Origin: Chloranthus sessilifolius
Lineage: Eukaryota > Streptophyta > Magnoliopsida > Chloranthales > Chloranthaceae
DNA length: 64,000 nt
Assembly: GCA_021018995.1 (NCBI GenBank)
Contig: CM037595.1
Span: forward strand, 92,888,491 to 92,952,490
Direction: 5' to 3'
Shown here: in pieces, positions 44,675 through 55,349 of the stretch
Layout: each line of letters begins with the position of its first letter
Numbering within the stretch: position 1 is the first letter of the stretch
Notes under the pieces: generated by a model
What the model saw: only the letters and a program-made list of their open reading frames with translations
Told to the model about the DNA's origin: nothing
The model's database searches: none
Position numbers and translations under genes: made by a program

Positions 44675-45325
44675 TGTTGGGTTTTGGCTCAATTTACCGT
44701 TACAACTAGAGTTACTCATTGGAATTTGGTTTGGTTGATTTTCAATAAAATCCCATATTAGTTTGCTTTTGCTTGAGGAAAGTCGCTTCGTTTGGAAATT
44801 TGTATTATTCTCTAAAATTAGAAAATAAAGAGAAAGAAGAATCCTCGTCTAAGTAGGAAACTAGGTAAGAATAAAAGGTAAGTTATAATTGGTAAGTGAG
44901 AGAGAATAAAAAGGTGAGAGATGTTTTGGATGTGAATGATTTTTAGAATTGGGATCTCTTTGTGCGTGTGAGTTAGAGAGAGAGAGAGAGAGAGAGAACT
45001 TGGGGTTTTGTTTTGCATGTGAGTCTTGGTTTTTTGGGCACCAGTATTTGTGACTCTTGTTTTGGGTAAGATTGGAGAATATGATCTCCATTGTTTATAG
45101 CCTTTATGCATCTTAATATTGATAGTGGAAACACCTTATTTGACTGCTCGTGGACGTAGGCTTAGGCCGAACCATGTAAATCTTGTTCTTGTTTGTGGGA
45201 TGATCTCTTTCTCTTTCAACCTTCTTGTGATATTTTTTATTTGATTTATTGATTGTCTTCTTCGCATGTGAAAGCCATTAACGAGATTGGAAGTGCAAAG
45301 GTTTTCTAGGAGATTTTACACAACA
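44675..45325 (+). repeat. 3' LTR of the non-autonomous element
   Basis: It aligns end to end with 43407-44052 with scattered substitutions and small length changes. Confidence 0.92.
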
Positions 45326-46549
45326 AACATCTCTTTCGAACTTCAAACCAATATCTACGGTTCCCACAATATACCGTGAAATCCATTTTACCTCTTCCTA
45401 ATGCTTTCTTCCAAGATTGTGCATGTATCTATTCACCAGGCTCATAGCCTGAGAAATACCATGCCTCGTACAAACCATGACATACATATAACTGCCAACC
45501 AAACTTGCCTATGGAACATGAGCCATGTCCTCACGTTCCTTTTATATTTTAGGAGATAATAAAGTACATAGCTTGAAATAGAGAGCTAATGGGATACTTA
45601 CGGGCTTACTTTTATCATTCATACCAAACCGTTGTAGTACCTGTGTCAAATACTATTTTTGCGTAAGGTGAACAACACCTTTCACCCTATCCCGAGTAAT
45701 CTCCATCCCAAGTATCTTCCATACGTGCTTCTCCAATGTCATTCATCTCAAACTCATTGCTTAGTTGAGTCTTCAAGCGATCTATCTCCACCTTTCTTTT
45801 ACATGCCACCAACATATCAACATATAAAAGAAAATAGATGAAGGAACCATCTTCAAGTTTATGAAAGTATACAAAATGATCAAACTTGCTTCTTGTGAAC
45901 TTTTGCCCGATCATAAGCTGGTCCAACCGCTTGTACCATTGTCCTGGTGACTACTTCAAGTGATAGAGTGACTTGTTCAACTTGCAAACCCATCTCTCTT
46001 TCTCAGGCACATGAAATCCTTCTGGTTAAGACATGTATAAGTTATGTTTCAAGTCATCATGCAAAAAGGTTGTCTTTACTTCGAGTTGAGCTAACTCAAG
46101 GTCACCTTGTGCGATCAAAGCTAATAATATTTAAATAGAAGAATGCTTAACAACGGGAGAAAATACCTCATTGTAATCGATTCCCTCCTTCTAAGCGTAG
46201 CCCTTGGCAACCAATCTAGCTTTAAATCGCACACCATTCTTTTCTGTAGAATCTTCCTTTTTAGTGCCGACCCACTTGCAACAAATTTATTTCTTTCCTT
46301 TGGGAAGTTGCACAAACTCTTATGTCTTATTTGTATAAAGAGAACTCATCTCATCACCCATTTTTTCATCCCATTCTTTTCTTTCTGAGGTTTTCGTAAC
46401 AGTTTTATTAGTGGATGGTCTATCATCCCCAACTACTGCAAGAGCATATGTAATTATGTCTCTATATCTAGCCAATTTTCAAAGTTATCTCCTCGGTCTA
46501 CTCATAGCAATCGAATTAGGTTGCTATATAATATATCATATATGATATG

Positions 46550-46579
46550 ATATTTATAGGGCCCTCATTTCTCTCCAGC

Positions 46580-46615
<36 letters not shown>

Positions 46616-47020
46616 CAAGCTCCAGCCGTTTAGGGACTCTCCACTCTCCAACAATCTCCCTACCTCTGCCTCCCTTGCTCTCCACTCTCTAGCACGGCAG
46701 CACCTCTCCACTCTCCAAACCCTCTCCCTGCCTTTGCCTCCCCCACCTGAGCACTCCCACCGGCCGCCGGCAACCGTTCAGTGAGATACGATCAATGAAA
46801 TTTAGCATCATGATGTTATTTTTTTAAAATTTATATTCTTTTTTATTATTTTCTCCTGCTTTGCTACTTAATTGGTTAATTGTGCTACTTATTTCTTTGA
46901 TTTTTTATTCTTGACTCTTTGAAGTTTATGCTGTTACAGAGAATCCTTAGGCAGAAATTGGCAAGTCAAGGGCTTGCATTCATAATTGCTGGTGGATTTG
47001 GTATGCATTCCTTTTTTTTT
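46550..47020 (+). other. possible 5' end of an unrecognised gene
   Basis: A TATA-like ATATTTATAGGG (46549-46560) is followed by a (CT)n-rich stretch with dense cytosines (46576-46790), like a plant 5' UTR. A segment at 46940-47000 then lies between a CTGTTACAG acceptor and a G|GTATGCAT donor. It reads RILRQKLASQGLAFIIAGGF. I do not recognise the protein. No further exon is seen before the LINE at 47672, so it may be a captured or truncated gene start. Confidence 0.35.
46576..46616. repeat. (CT)n microsatellite
   Basis: An interrupted CT run of about 19 units, within the putative 5' UTR. Confidence 0.9.
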
Positions 47021-47671
47021 TCCTAGTAATTTTACAAAATTGTTTTGATTCCATGATAAGATTATTATCCTATGGGAAATTTTCTGTATCCCCTTTAACT
47101 CTCTCACCTCTCTCTATTTATATATATAGCACTATACATTGTTCTTGATGTTTTACCGTATACCAGTGAATTCTTATAAATCAGATTTAGCACAAAGGAA
47201 AGTAGAGAAAGACGCTATTAGTTAGGGTTTAGAGAAGATGATAGGTAGGTTTAAGGGTGAGAGAGAGAGTAGGGTTGAATAGCTTAATGAAGAAGAATTA
47301 CTCCTCACTATACTACATACACATTGTTTGAAATGACTAATGTACACCATTATATGCTACAAACCACATTGTCTGAAATGACTAATGTACACCAACATCA
47401 ATTTCCCCCATTAAGCTGGTACTTATCTACTCTTTGGTTGGTACCTTCGCTTCCTTAGTGGTCGCATATTAGTGTAATCCATCATCTTTCTTAGAATCAT
47501 TAAATTCTTAGAACCATATGTATGTGTTTGGAAATTTGATAACACCTTGGCATTTTAACTATATATGCCTATGTATTTTTTTGTTGATGAGTTATATAGA
47601 TATATGTGTCTATGTATGATGTATGTATATATGCATGCGTATGTGTGTGAACTAATGTTTTTGTGGACGTG

Positions 47672-49745
47672 TTTTTTTTTTAAAAATTATTTTATATTAA
47701 GTAAAGAAAACTAAGCGAGTGCCTCAGAAAGTCCGATAAAAACACAAGTGAGCGCTTCTAACATTGCTATATGGAAAACCAAACACCTGGAGAAAACCAA
47801 GATATTTACCAGGGTTGACATAGGATACCCAAGAGCAAAGGAAAAAACCTACGTCCAGAGGAAACCGAAATGTCCGAGAAAAAACCTCCAATACATAAAG
47901 AAAGAAAAAAGAAAAAAAAGAAGACAAAACCTCTCTCAGTGAAAAGAGTGTAAAGAAGATAGTAGGTGGTTCACTTCGAATCTTCGCAAACTGAAAATGG
48001 AGGAATTGTCTATCCCGGCCGCAACCGCCCAATTGCAAACAATAATGATGTTTTCATGGGTGAGAGAGTCAGCAGAAAATACGTTCACTCTACATCTGAT
48101 TTTGTTCCTTAGGATCCATGTATTCCAAATTAGAGAGATGTGAATATGATCTCACAACTAGCTTTTCAACCCTTCGCTATGATAAGTATCCCAACTGTTG
48201 ACTAAATCAGTAATTGAGCCTTGGAGACAGTAGGACACTCCAAAAGCGTAAAAGATCTTACCCCAGATGGGCCATATAGAGCTGCAATGAATGAATAAGT
48301 GGCTGGTATCCTCTTCTTCTATATTGTAAAAAAAATATTTTCGATCAACACTCATGCCTCTTCTAATAAGATTAGAGATGGTAGTTATTTTGTTTCAGAG
48401 AAGGGGCCACATAAAAAAGGCGATTTTTGTAGGAATTTTGAGGTTCCAAATAAAACTCTATTGGACGTTTTCTAAAGTAGAGTCCTAGGAATGGAAAGCA
48501 AATTTGACCGAGAAACTATCGTTTTTGTTGCCATTCCATAATCGGAAGTCGGGATGGTTAGGTCTAATCTTGATACCATCAAGGATTCTCAACAAATCAG
48601 AGTATTCGCCAATCTCGATATCACTAAACCTTCTTTTGAAATTGATGATCCATTTACTGTTGCCTTCGACACAAAATATATCAGAAACTTTAGCTTTAGG
48701 GTGAACACATATAGCGAATGGATTAGGGAATTTGGTGCTTAGGCTGTTGTCGAGGTTCCCCAATTTATATGCCCATAAAAGAACATCATCGCCACTGCCC
48801 AATTAGAATGAGGTGCATTTAACGAAATCATCTCTAATGGATAAAATACCTTTCCACCACCATGAAGAAGCGGAATATTTGATATTTCTAATCTCTCATC
48901 CGTTATTACTGATTTTATGCTTTCAGAGGAGTCCCTGAGGCGCCACCACCATTTCATGAGAAGCGATTTATTCATTTTATCAATGGGTCTGATGTCGAGA
49001 CCTCCTGCCCACTTGGGAGTAGTTACTTTGTCCCAGCTGATAAGATGGATATTTCTGGAGTCACCGAGGTCGTCCCAAAGAAATTTGCGCTCTATCCTTT
49101 TGATATCTTGACAGATTTTAGCGGTACATTTGTATATGGATAAATAATACGTTGGGAGTGCACTAAGAACCAATTGGATGGGAGTCATTCTTCCCCCCTT
49201 AGAGAGTATTTTGCTTTTCCACCCCGCTAGTCTACTATTAACTTTAGTGATAATAGGGTCCCAATCTGATGCTTTAATTCTGCCCGGTCCAATAGGGATT
49301 CCAAGGTATTTAAGAAGAAATTGAGTTGCAACTAAACTTGATGCCGTAACCCAGGATTTCAGAATCTGATCTTCAACGTTGATGCCCAAGATATTAGATT
49401 TGTCATAGTTAACTTTCTGATCGAAAACTGCTTCATATATTTTGAGAAGTTTGCTCACATAAAGAATTTGTTGGAGGTTGCCATCACACATAATTAAAGA
49501 ATCATCAGCATATTATAGCAAGTTGATATTGAAATTGCATCTTGGATTGGAAAAGCCAAAAATCATACATTCATTTTCGGCTATTTGAAAGATCAAGGCA
49601 AGACCGTCGCTGGCAATATCGGACAAATACGGGGATAAAGGACATCTTTGCCGCAAACCTCGAGAGGCTTTGAAATAGACACAAGCATTACCGTTGACTA
49701 GGATGGAAAAATGTGCACTATCGAGGCATTCCTGAATCCACGATC
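47672..49745 (-). pseudogene. 5'-truncated L1-type LINE (RT C-terminal half and zf-RVT)
   Basis: Read on the - strand from 49745, it starts within reverse transcriptase: CLDSAHFSILVNGNA, SRGLRQRCPLSPYL, then YADDSLIM with both catalytic Asp. A 250-codon open stretch follows (49491-48739) with LLKYLGIPIG, GRMTPIQLVLSALPTYYLSI, RIERKFLWDD and WDKVTTPKWAGGLDIR. Next come FSVKFAFHS and, at 48355-48158, the zf-RVT segment (HLFIHCSSIWPIWGKI). A stop sits directly before the YADD box, and there are several frameshifts. The 3' UTR ends in a T run (47672-47681), the poly(A) tail on this strand. The 5' truncation is typical of target-primed insertion. A flanking duplication was not resolved. Confidence 0.9.
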
Positions 49746-49749
49746 TCTA

Positions 49750-50690
49750 CCGTTCGCCGAATCACATTTTTTTGAATCCACGATCAAAAAAATTGTGCAT
49801 GTGTGTTTGTGCATAGGATTGCATAAAGAATCTTTTTGATCAATTTGATGGAAAGGTGGGGGAGCAATCTAGCCACTTGGGCTTGCTCCCCAAGGTCACT
49901 GGTTTGAAACGACTCCCCTTTTGTTAAGAGGGTGTAGTAGGCGTACCTTTTTGCATTTTCCTTTTGTATTATATATATTTTTTAATATTTACTTGTATTA
50001 AATTCTTAGTTACATTTTCAAATTATATATAATAAAATATAATATAAGTATTATTTTATTTGTAAAAAAAAATGGTGGGAAATTTTTTTATTATCATAAA
50101 GTAATATGAAACAGAGGCCCCATTTTAGGAACTCACCTTAGGTCCTCAAAATGTCAGACCAGCCCTAGAGAACTTAAAGTCACTCAAAACTTAAACGTGA
50201 TTAAAAAATTAAAGCTCATCGAAATCCGTTTTCAAACTTTAGAAATTTGAACTTTCTAAATTTTAATCGGTTCTCACTTTTTAGTGGTTGAGCCAGTTCG
50301 GAACCGATTGAATCGGTTCAACCCGCTGATGTGGCAATGATTAGACAACCATTTCCAAGAATCGGTCGGTTCCCAATTTTTGACTAAAAAATTACTATAC
50401 CGGGTTTTCAATTGAACCGAACTGGTTCTAGTTCAACTACGGTTGAACCATTGGTCCTGTCCGATTCTTACAACACTGCTTTTGAGGGCTCAGGAGTTGC
50501 AGGGTGTGTTTGGCGCACCCAGCGCCCCATCAGTTCTAGTGAGCGATTTCAACCGCTCTGACAAATCCAGTCACTAACATCCTTTCAGCAACCTGCAGCT
50601 CCCCGTCAACTCTCCTTCTGCTCCACGTTGGTTTATCAAACGTGCTCTAGCTAGGTAGGCACACACCTAATAAGAGAGCCAGAGAGGCTA
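49750..50690. other. non-coding stretch with decayed repeat relics
   Basis: At 49850-49960 a TTGGGCTTGCTCCCC and CACTGGTTTGAAACG segment with GTAGTAGGCGTACC resembles 22505-22620 and may be a decayed SINE. At 50230-50480, GGAACCGATTGAATCGGTTC and GAACCGAACTGGTTC words resemble the hAT-like foldback family, but no ends are seen. Confidence 0.45.
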
Positions 50691-50749
50691 GAGACTCGAT
50701 TATAATCTCTTTCAGAAAACGTATAGTCGTGAAGAGAGGTACCCATAAA

Positions 50750-51165
50750 TGAATAGGGCATCTCTATTCGCGCCAACACAATTTCTAAAAGCACCAACGT
50801 TCGAAAATCTTGAAACTTATTTACTTTGCCTTGATCTTCTACACAATAGATCTTGAGACCATAAGCATACCATCCGGCCAATTTTTGACTCCACATGGCA
50901 TGGCTACCCAAAAAGTGACCCTAAAATTATATGGCAACCATCACAATTAAACATGATTTTAGGTCTATTTTTTTGGGATTTGTGACACGTGGAATAAAAA
51001 ACTTACATTTGATGGTAAGATTATGGTCTCAAAATTCAGTGTGTTGAAAATTTGTGTGAAAAAGACCTCCATCGTCTGATTTCGATCAGTCAATGGGTTA
51101 TAGGGGTTGCGCGTGTGGCGTATTTCTGAAATTGTATTGGAGCCGCACCCATAAGAATATGAATA
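50750..51165. mobile_element. foldback copy of the dispersed family
   Basis: The left arm (CTACACAATAGATCTTGAGA, CACATGGCATGG, AAAAAGTGACCC) is the inverse of the right arm (GGGATTTGTGACACGTGG, TATGGTCTCAAAATTCAGTG). The outer parts (AATTTCTAAAAGC and its inverse TTTCTGAAATTG) also pair. Confidence 0.7.
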
Positions 51166-51166
51166 C

Positions 51167-51575
51167 CTCTATTTGTGCCCACGCATTCTCTGAAAGCGCC
51201 CACGTCCCAGACCCCTTGAAAACCATTGATTGGGTCGGATCAGATGATGGATGTCGTGTTTCACCCCGATATTCTACACAATAGATCTTGAGATCATGGC
51301 ACACCTATGAGACGATCAATTTTTTATTCAATGCGTCATAGATCCCCCAAAAATGACCCTAAATTCACATTTGAATGTGATGTGTGTCATATTATTCAAG
51401 GGCCATGTTTTGGAGATCTGTGACAAATGAAATCAAAAAATGATCGTCTGATAGGTGCGCCATGATTTCAAAATCTATTGTGTGGAAGATCTGGTTGAAA
51501 TATAATCTCCATCATCCGATCTGAAGCAATCAGTGGCAGAACTACTAAGGGACCGGTGCAGGTGACCTCATACAC
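51167..51575. mobile_element. foldback copy of the dispersed family
   Basis: Left: CACGCATTCTCTGAAAGCGC, ATTCTACACAATAGATCTTG, CATGGCACACC. Right: GATAGGTGCGCCATG, AAAATCTATTGTGTGGAAG, ATCTGAAGCAATCAGTGG. The halves are inverse copies. Confidence 0.75.
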
Positions 51576-51610
51576 TAGGTTTCTAAAAGGAATAAAAAAT
51601 ATCTGTACCA

Positions 51611-51852
51611 AGAGGTATTAGCCCAATTGGTACGCTCCCTCCAATGTGAGATAGTAGGTCATGGGTTCGATTCTCGTCCTCCACGTTGTTACCCACCCTT
51701 GTCTTTACAGGGTGTGGGTTAAGTTCTGTTAGTTAACACTCACCACTATTGTTGGTGCTTCGTCATGATGCTCTACAACTATCACATGTCTATGCGTGCC
51801 TGCTCCTCGATTCTTGAGGCTACCTCGGCCAAATGGCGGTATCAAAGAAATA
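51611..51852 (+). mobile_element. tRNA-derived SINE, copy 2
   Basis: It has the same heads as copy 1: TAGCCCAATTGGTACGCTCC (box A-like) and GGGTTCGATTCTCGTC (box B-like), then CACCCTTGTCTTTACAGGG and GTTAGTTAACA. About 75 bp of extra sequence (near 51738-51820) separates this from CCTCGGCCAAATGGC and a short A-rich tail. It lies between two dispersed-family foldbacks. Confidence 0.8.
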
Positions 51853-52290
51853 AATTTCTCAGATCCCTTGAAAGCCATTGATTGCTTTAGATCAGATGAT
51901 GGAGATCGTTTTTCACCTCGATCTTCCACAAAATAGATCTTGAGATCATGTCTCACGTATCAGATGGTCAATTTCCATTTCATATGTTGCAATCACAAAT
52001 CCCCCAAAAATCCTTGAATCATATGACATTTTTTGGCATCATATGATATACATCACACTAAAACGTGAATTACGGTATTTTTTTTAGATTTGTAACAAAT
52101 AGAATAAAAAATGGACCATCTGATAAGCCAGACATAATCTCAAGATCTATTGTGTGGAAGATCAGGGTGAAAAACGATCATCATCTCTAATCCGAAGCAA
52201 TCAATGGTTTTAAGGGGTCTGAGACGTGGTCGCTTTCAAAGAATTCATGGGCGCAAATTGAAGTACCTATCTCTCATCTCCAAAAGTAGA
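51853..52290. mobile_element. foldback copy of the dispersed family
   Basis: Left: AAAGCCATTGATTGCTTTAG, GATCTTCCACAAAATAGATC. Right: TCAAGATCTATTGTGTGG, AAGCAATCAATGGTTTTAAG. Arms pair along the whole length, and the loop is near 52060. Confidence 0.78.
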
Positions 52291-52510
52291 TCTCTTCACA
52301 CATGCATTTAAGTGCTAAAACTATTGACTTTTTTAATCAAATAATAAAAATTATTTTTCGTCCCAAATTTCCACACAACAGATCGTGGTCTCAAATTAAA
52401 AATTTTCAGAGAACGTCTCGACGGAAACAAAGGTACCACCTCGGTAAACATGGCACTTTGCGAGTACCCAATCATGAGCGAGTTAGTAACGTCCCAACGC
52501 TTATGGCAAA

Positions 52511-52711
52511 GGGCAATGGTCAGGTCCTATCAAGTAGAATTGAATTTCCAGTCCTACCCCATCCGCTGCCCTTGGAAATAGGAGAATCTTGACTTTTTTG
52601 GTTTTCAATTTTTATAGCATTACATGCAGTCAAGATCCTCCTATTTTCGAGAGCAGCGGATGGGGTAATATTAAAATTTTGGTTCTACCTGATAGGACCT
52701 GACCATTGCCC
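52511..52711. mobile_element. complete GGTCAGGTCC foldback element
   Basis: It is 201 bp long, starts GGGCAATGGTCAGGTCCTAT and ends with the exact inverse of that end. The flanks are TATGGCAAA (52502-52510) and TATGACAAA (52712-52720), 8 of 9 bases. The arms also share CCCCATCCGCTGC and its inverse. It is a Mutator-like miniature element. Confidence 0.92.
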
Positions 52712-53136
52712 TATGACAAAAGTAATATTAATTTTGATACGACTATACAAGATTAGGGACGAGAGTTGGACCCTTTTAAGTAATAACTTTTGTTACTTGA
52801 TTCGTCACAAAACAATATGTGGAGATGGCCTATATTTAGGCAGACTCCAAGAAGTTGTGTTATAGCTAGCTATCGGGTTGCCACAATATTGTGATACCAT
52901 TCTTGGTATTTTTAGCATCTGAAAAATAGTGTGATACCACTCGCCCTTGTTAATATGCTACTCTTTGTGCAGTGCTTGAGAGTCAATCTCGCGATTAACG
53001 AATATTTTAAACTACAAAATCATTGAAAGGTTAAATTGTAATTCACTGATTTTTACTCTCCTGACTAGTGCGCTTCCAAAGGCTAGACTATTTTGGTAGA
53101 AGATTGATTAGCACTGTCGTGGTGCTCAAGTTAGAT

Positions 53137-53432
53137 TAGGGGTGTATTCGGTTCGATTCGATTTCGGTTTGGTTCGGTCGGTTTCAGTTTTCCTATAAGT
53201 TATATTTAGCTCGAGCAGATTAAATTTAGGAAACCATTACTTGCATACAAAACTTTTTTCATACACAAATTTAATATGTCCATGATTTTCTCAAATTTGT
53301 TGAGCCTTAAATACCCAAATGTTTTCAAGGATAAGATGTACAAGGTATACCTTTTATATGTCCACAAGAACCTTATCTTGAGACGTCCACATATTTCAAT
53401 CCTCTGGTCCCACCATTAAAAGCAATCTCATT

Positions 53433-53504
<72 letters not shown>

Positions 53505-53670
53505 CGGTTCGGTTGGTTTCGGCTTGGGAAGGCTTGGAACCGAAACTAAATCGAATTTTTTGATTTTTCTTTTTGCCAAACCAAACCCAAATCGGCACTC
53601 GTCCAAATCGGGCCAAAACTAGCGGTTTGGTCCGGTTTGGCCAGTTCGACCCAAAAAATGCACAACCATA
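53137..53670. mobile_element. hAT-like foldback element, copy 2, with (TA)n insertion
   Basis: It starts TAGGGGTGTATTCGGTTCG and ends ATGCACAACCATA. The flanks are AGTTAGAT (53129-53136) and TGTTAGAT (53671-53678), 7 of 8 bases. CGGTTTGGTTCGGTCGG words fill both arms. About 250 bp of unrelated AT-rich sequence and a (TA)n run (53435-53500) sit in the middle. Confidence 0.85.
53435..53500. repeat. (TA)n tract
   Basis: A TA run of 33 units inside the hAT-like foldback. Confidence 0.96.
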
Positions 53671-54159
53671 TGTTAGATAACTATTTCTAATAATATTTAT
53701 TTAGTTTGAGTTGGTATTAAGTTCTCTACCGAGGGCCGATCTCTTTGGTACCTTGACCACTTGTTGGGATGACTGCCCTGTGGAACCACCATGTGTTATA
53801 TATAATTTCAAGTCCATAATCTTATAGTTTATGATGAAAAGATTAGTCCGAAAGACGATCACCATCGTCTAAATCAAAGCAGTCAAAGGCCATCCAAATT
53901 TAGGTATATATTAGATTTAGAGAAAATTAGAAAACTATGCCTACCGTCAATTAGCCGTTAAATTTTACTTTTAGCACTCAATATTACTGTTAAATTTATC
54001 AAGCGGATAGTTGTAAGGATATTCTACAAATTTGAATATTTATATAGGTCTTAGGATTTTCTTTTTTTTATTTGGAATATTTTTCTCTAGTTTTAATGAA
54101 AATAAAATTTACAAATTAAAGGGAAAAAATTACATGAAACTTAGACAAAATATCAATAA

Positions 54160-54310
54160 CGAATGAAGCCCGTAGCCCGACCCGAGCCCCCCCCAACGTG
54201 CCTAAGTTAGGGCTAGGGCTTGGCATATCAAAGCTCGCCTAAGTTAGGGCCAGGCTAGATTTTAGGGAGGCCCGGCTCTAACCAGGCCTGTTGACAGCCC
54301 TACGCGCAAG
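54160..54310. mobile_element. GGGCC-rich hAT-like relic
   Basis: It has AGCCCGACCCGAGCCCCCC, GTTAGGGCTAGGGC, GGCCAGGC and GGCCCGGC and ends GGCCTGTTGACAGCCCTA, the same end type as 39142-39160. The left end is unclear. Confidence 0.5.
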
Positions 54311-54332
54311 GTGTTTGATGGCAAAGATTGAA

Positions 54333-54353
54333 CCCTAAACCCTAAACCCTAAA
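54333..54353. repeat. three CCCTAAA units (interstitial telomere-type repeat)
   Basis: CCCTAAA occurs three times in perfect tandem, 23 bp after the end of the preceding relic and just before a larger tandem repeat. Confidence 0.9.
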
Positions 54354-54354
54354 A

Positions 54355-54795
54355 CACAGTCAAAACCTATCATCAAATTTAATGGTTGACTATGTCAAAT
54401 CAGATTATACAGATTGTGGTTCGTTCAAATCTTTGGCATAAAAGATCTTACATCATGGCCTTTAAATCAGGTGGCATAGATGGTGTTCCATGTGGTATTA
54501 GCATGATACACGATCTCTAGCATCTGATTCAACACAATCAAAGCCTATTATACAATTTAATGGTTGACTGTTAAATCAGATTATATAGATTGTGTTTTGT
54601 TTAAATCTTTGGTATAAAAGATCTTACATCATGGCCTTTAAATCAAGTGGCTTAGACCGTGTTCCATGTGGCATTGACAGGATACACGATCTCTAGCATC
54701 TAATTCAACACAGTCAAAGCCCATCATATAATTTAATAATTTTAATATAAATCAGATGATAGAGATTGTGTTTCGCTCCAATCTTTGACAAATTG
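54355..54795. repeat. about 177-bp tandem repeat, two and a half units
   Basis: Units begin CACAGTCAAARCCTAT at 54355, 54533 and 54709. Each continues with TTTAATGGTTGACT, AAAAGATCTTACATCATGGC and ACACGATCTCTAGCATCT. The third unit is cut short. Confidence 0.88.
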
Positions 54796-54803
54796 AGTGA
54801 ACC

Positions 54804-55050
54804 ATGGTTCAAAATTTCAGCCGAAATCTTAAGATTTCGGCCGAAACGCATCAGTTTCGGTGGCCCCCGAAACGAAAACTCCATAATCTCGGTATCGGAT
54901 TTGGAATAGCATATTATCGGCCGATAATTTGGTGATTAGCAAGTTTTCGGCCGATATTTTGCTATTTTGAAAAAAAAGTTGGCCTGGCCCCAAAATTTCG
55001 GTTTCGGGCAAGACATAAATCGAAACGAAAACTGAAATTTTGATCCTTGT
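54804..55050. mobile_element. foldback element with TTTCGGCCGAAA-type interior
   Basis: The ends are inverted (ATGGTTCAAAATTTCAG and CTGAAATTTTGATCCTTGT). The flanks are AGTGAACC (54796-54803) and AGTGAACT (55051-55058), 7 of 8 bases. The interior is built of GATTTCGGCCGAAAC, TATCGGCCGATAA and TTTTCGGCCGATA words. An 8-bp duplication suggests hAT-like. Confidence 0.82.
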
Positions 55051-55349
55051 AGTGAACTAACAAAACTTAAGTATTGTAAATAGCTATAATTTTACCATTG
55101 AGAATGGATATTATATTTTTAACGAAGGTATTCACTTACTATAAAATAGGTAAAGGTTACTTGATACTAATGACCAGGTAACATATCTGGTATGTATAGG
55201 AAAGTAATTAGAAGTAATTATCTTATAAAATGAATAAAGGGACCAAGAATAATGTTATTATTGTAATTATGTCATTTGCAAAAATTAGTGAATGATTTGC
55301 GATTTTTTCCAAAGGTTCGGAAATTTGGTCACTATGTTTACATCCAACC

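Larger units (their letters stand above)
43407..45325 (+). mobile_element. non-autonomous LTR retrotransposon, complete structure
   Basis: Two LTRs (43407-44052, 646 bp; 44675-45325, 651 bp) start TGTTGGGTTTTGGCTC and end CACAACA. A primer-binding site and a polypurine tract sit in the expected places. The 622-bp internal region has no gag or pol. The flanks are AACAC (43402-43406) and AACAT (45326-45330), 4 of 5 bases. It is inserted in antisense within the copia pol relic, whose frame resumes across it. The LTRs differ at a modest number of positions, so the insertion is not very recent. It is larger than classic TRIMs and better described as a short non-autonomous copia derivative. Confidence 0.93.
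42955..46440 (-). pseudogene. Ty1/copia pol pseudogene (RT-RNase H), split by an LTR element
   Basis: Read on the - strand from 46440 it gives the copia order: WDEKMGDEMSSL, FKARLVAKGYA, LEVKTTFLHDDL, WVCKLNKSLYHLK, SPGQWYKRLDQ, then FIYFLLYVDMLVA (the YVDD box, one Asp lost). It continues with EDMAHVP, SLVNRYMHN and YIVGTVDIGLKFERD. After the insertion at 43407-45325 it resumes with VTVDHRVIGYSDYAGNLDR, TTEAEYVTITKLIKEVILL, TLFSDSQSAIHLVKN and HHSRTKHIDVRFYF (RNase H). Stops and frameshifts show that it is dead. Its own LTRs were not recognised. A second relic of this gene is at 63776-64000. Confidence 0.9.
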
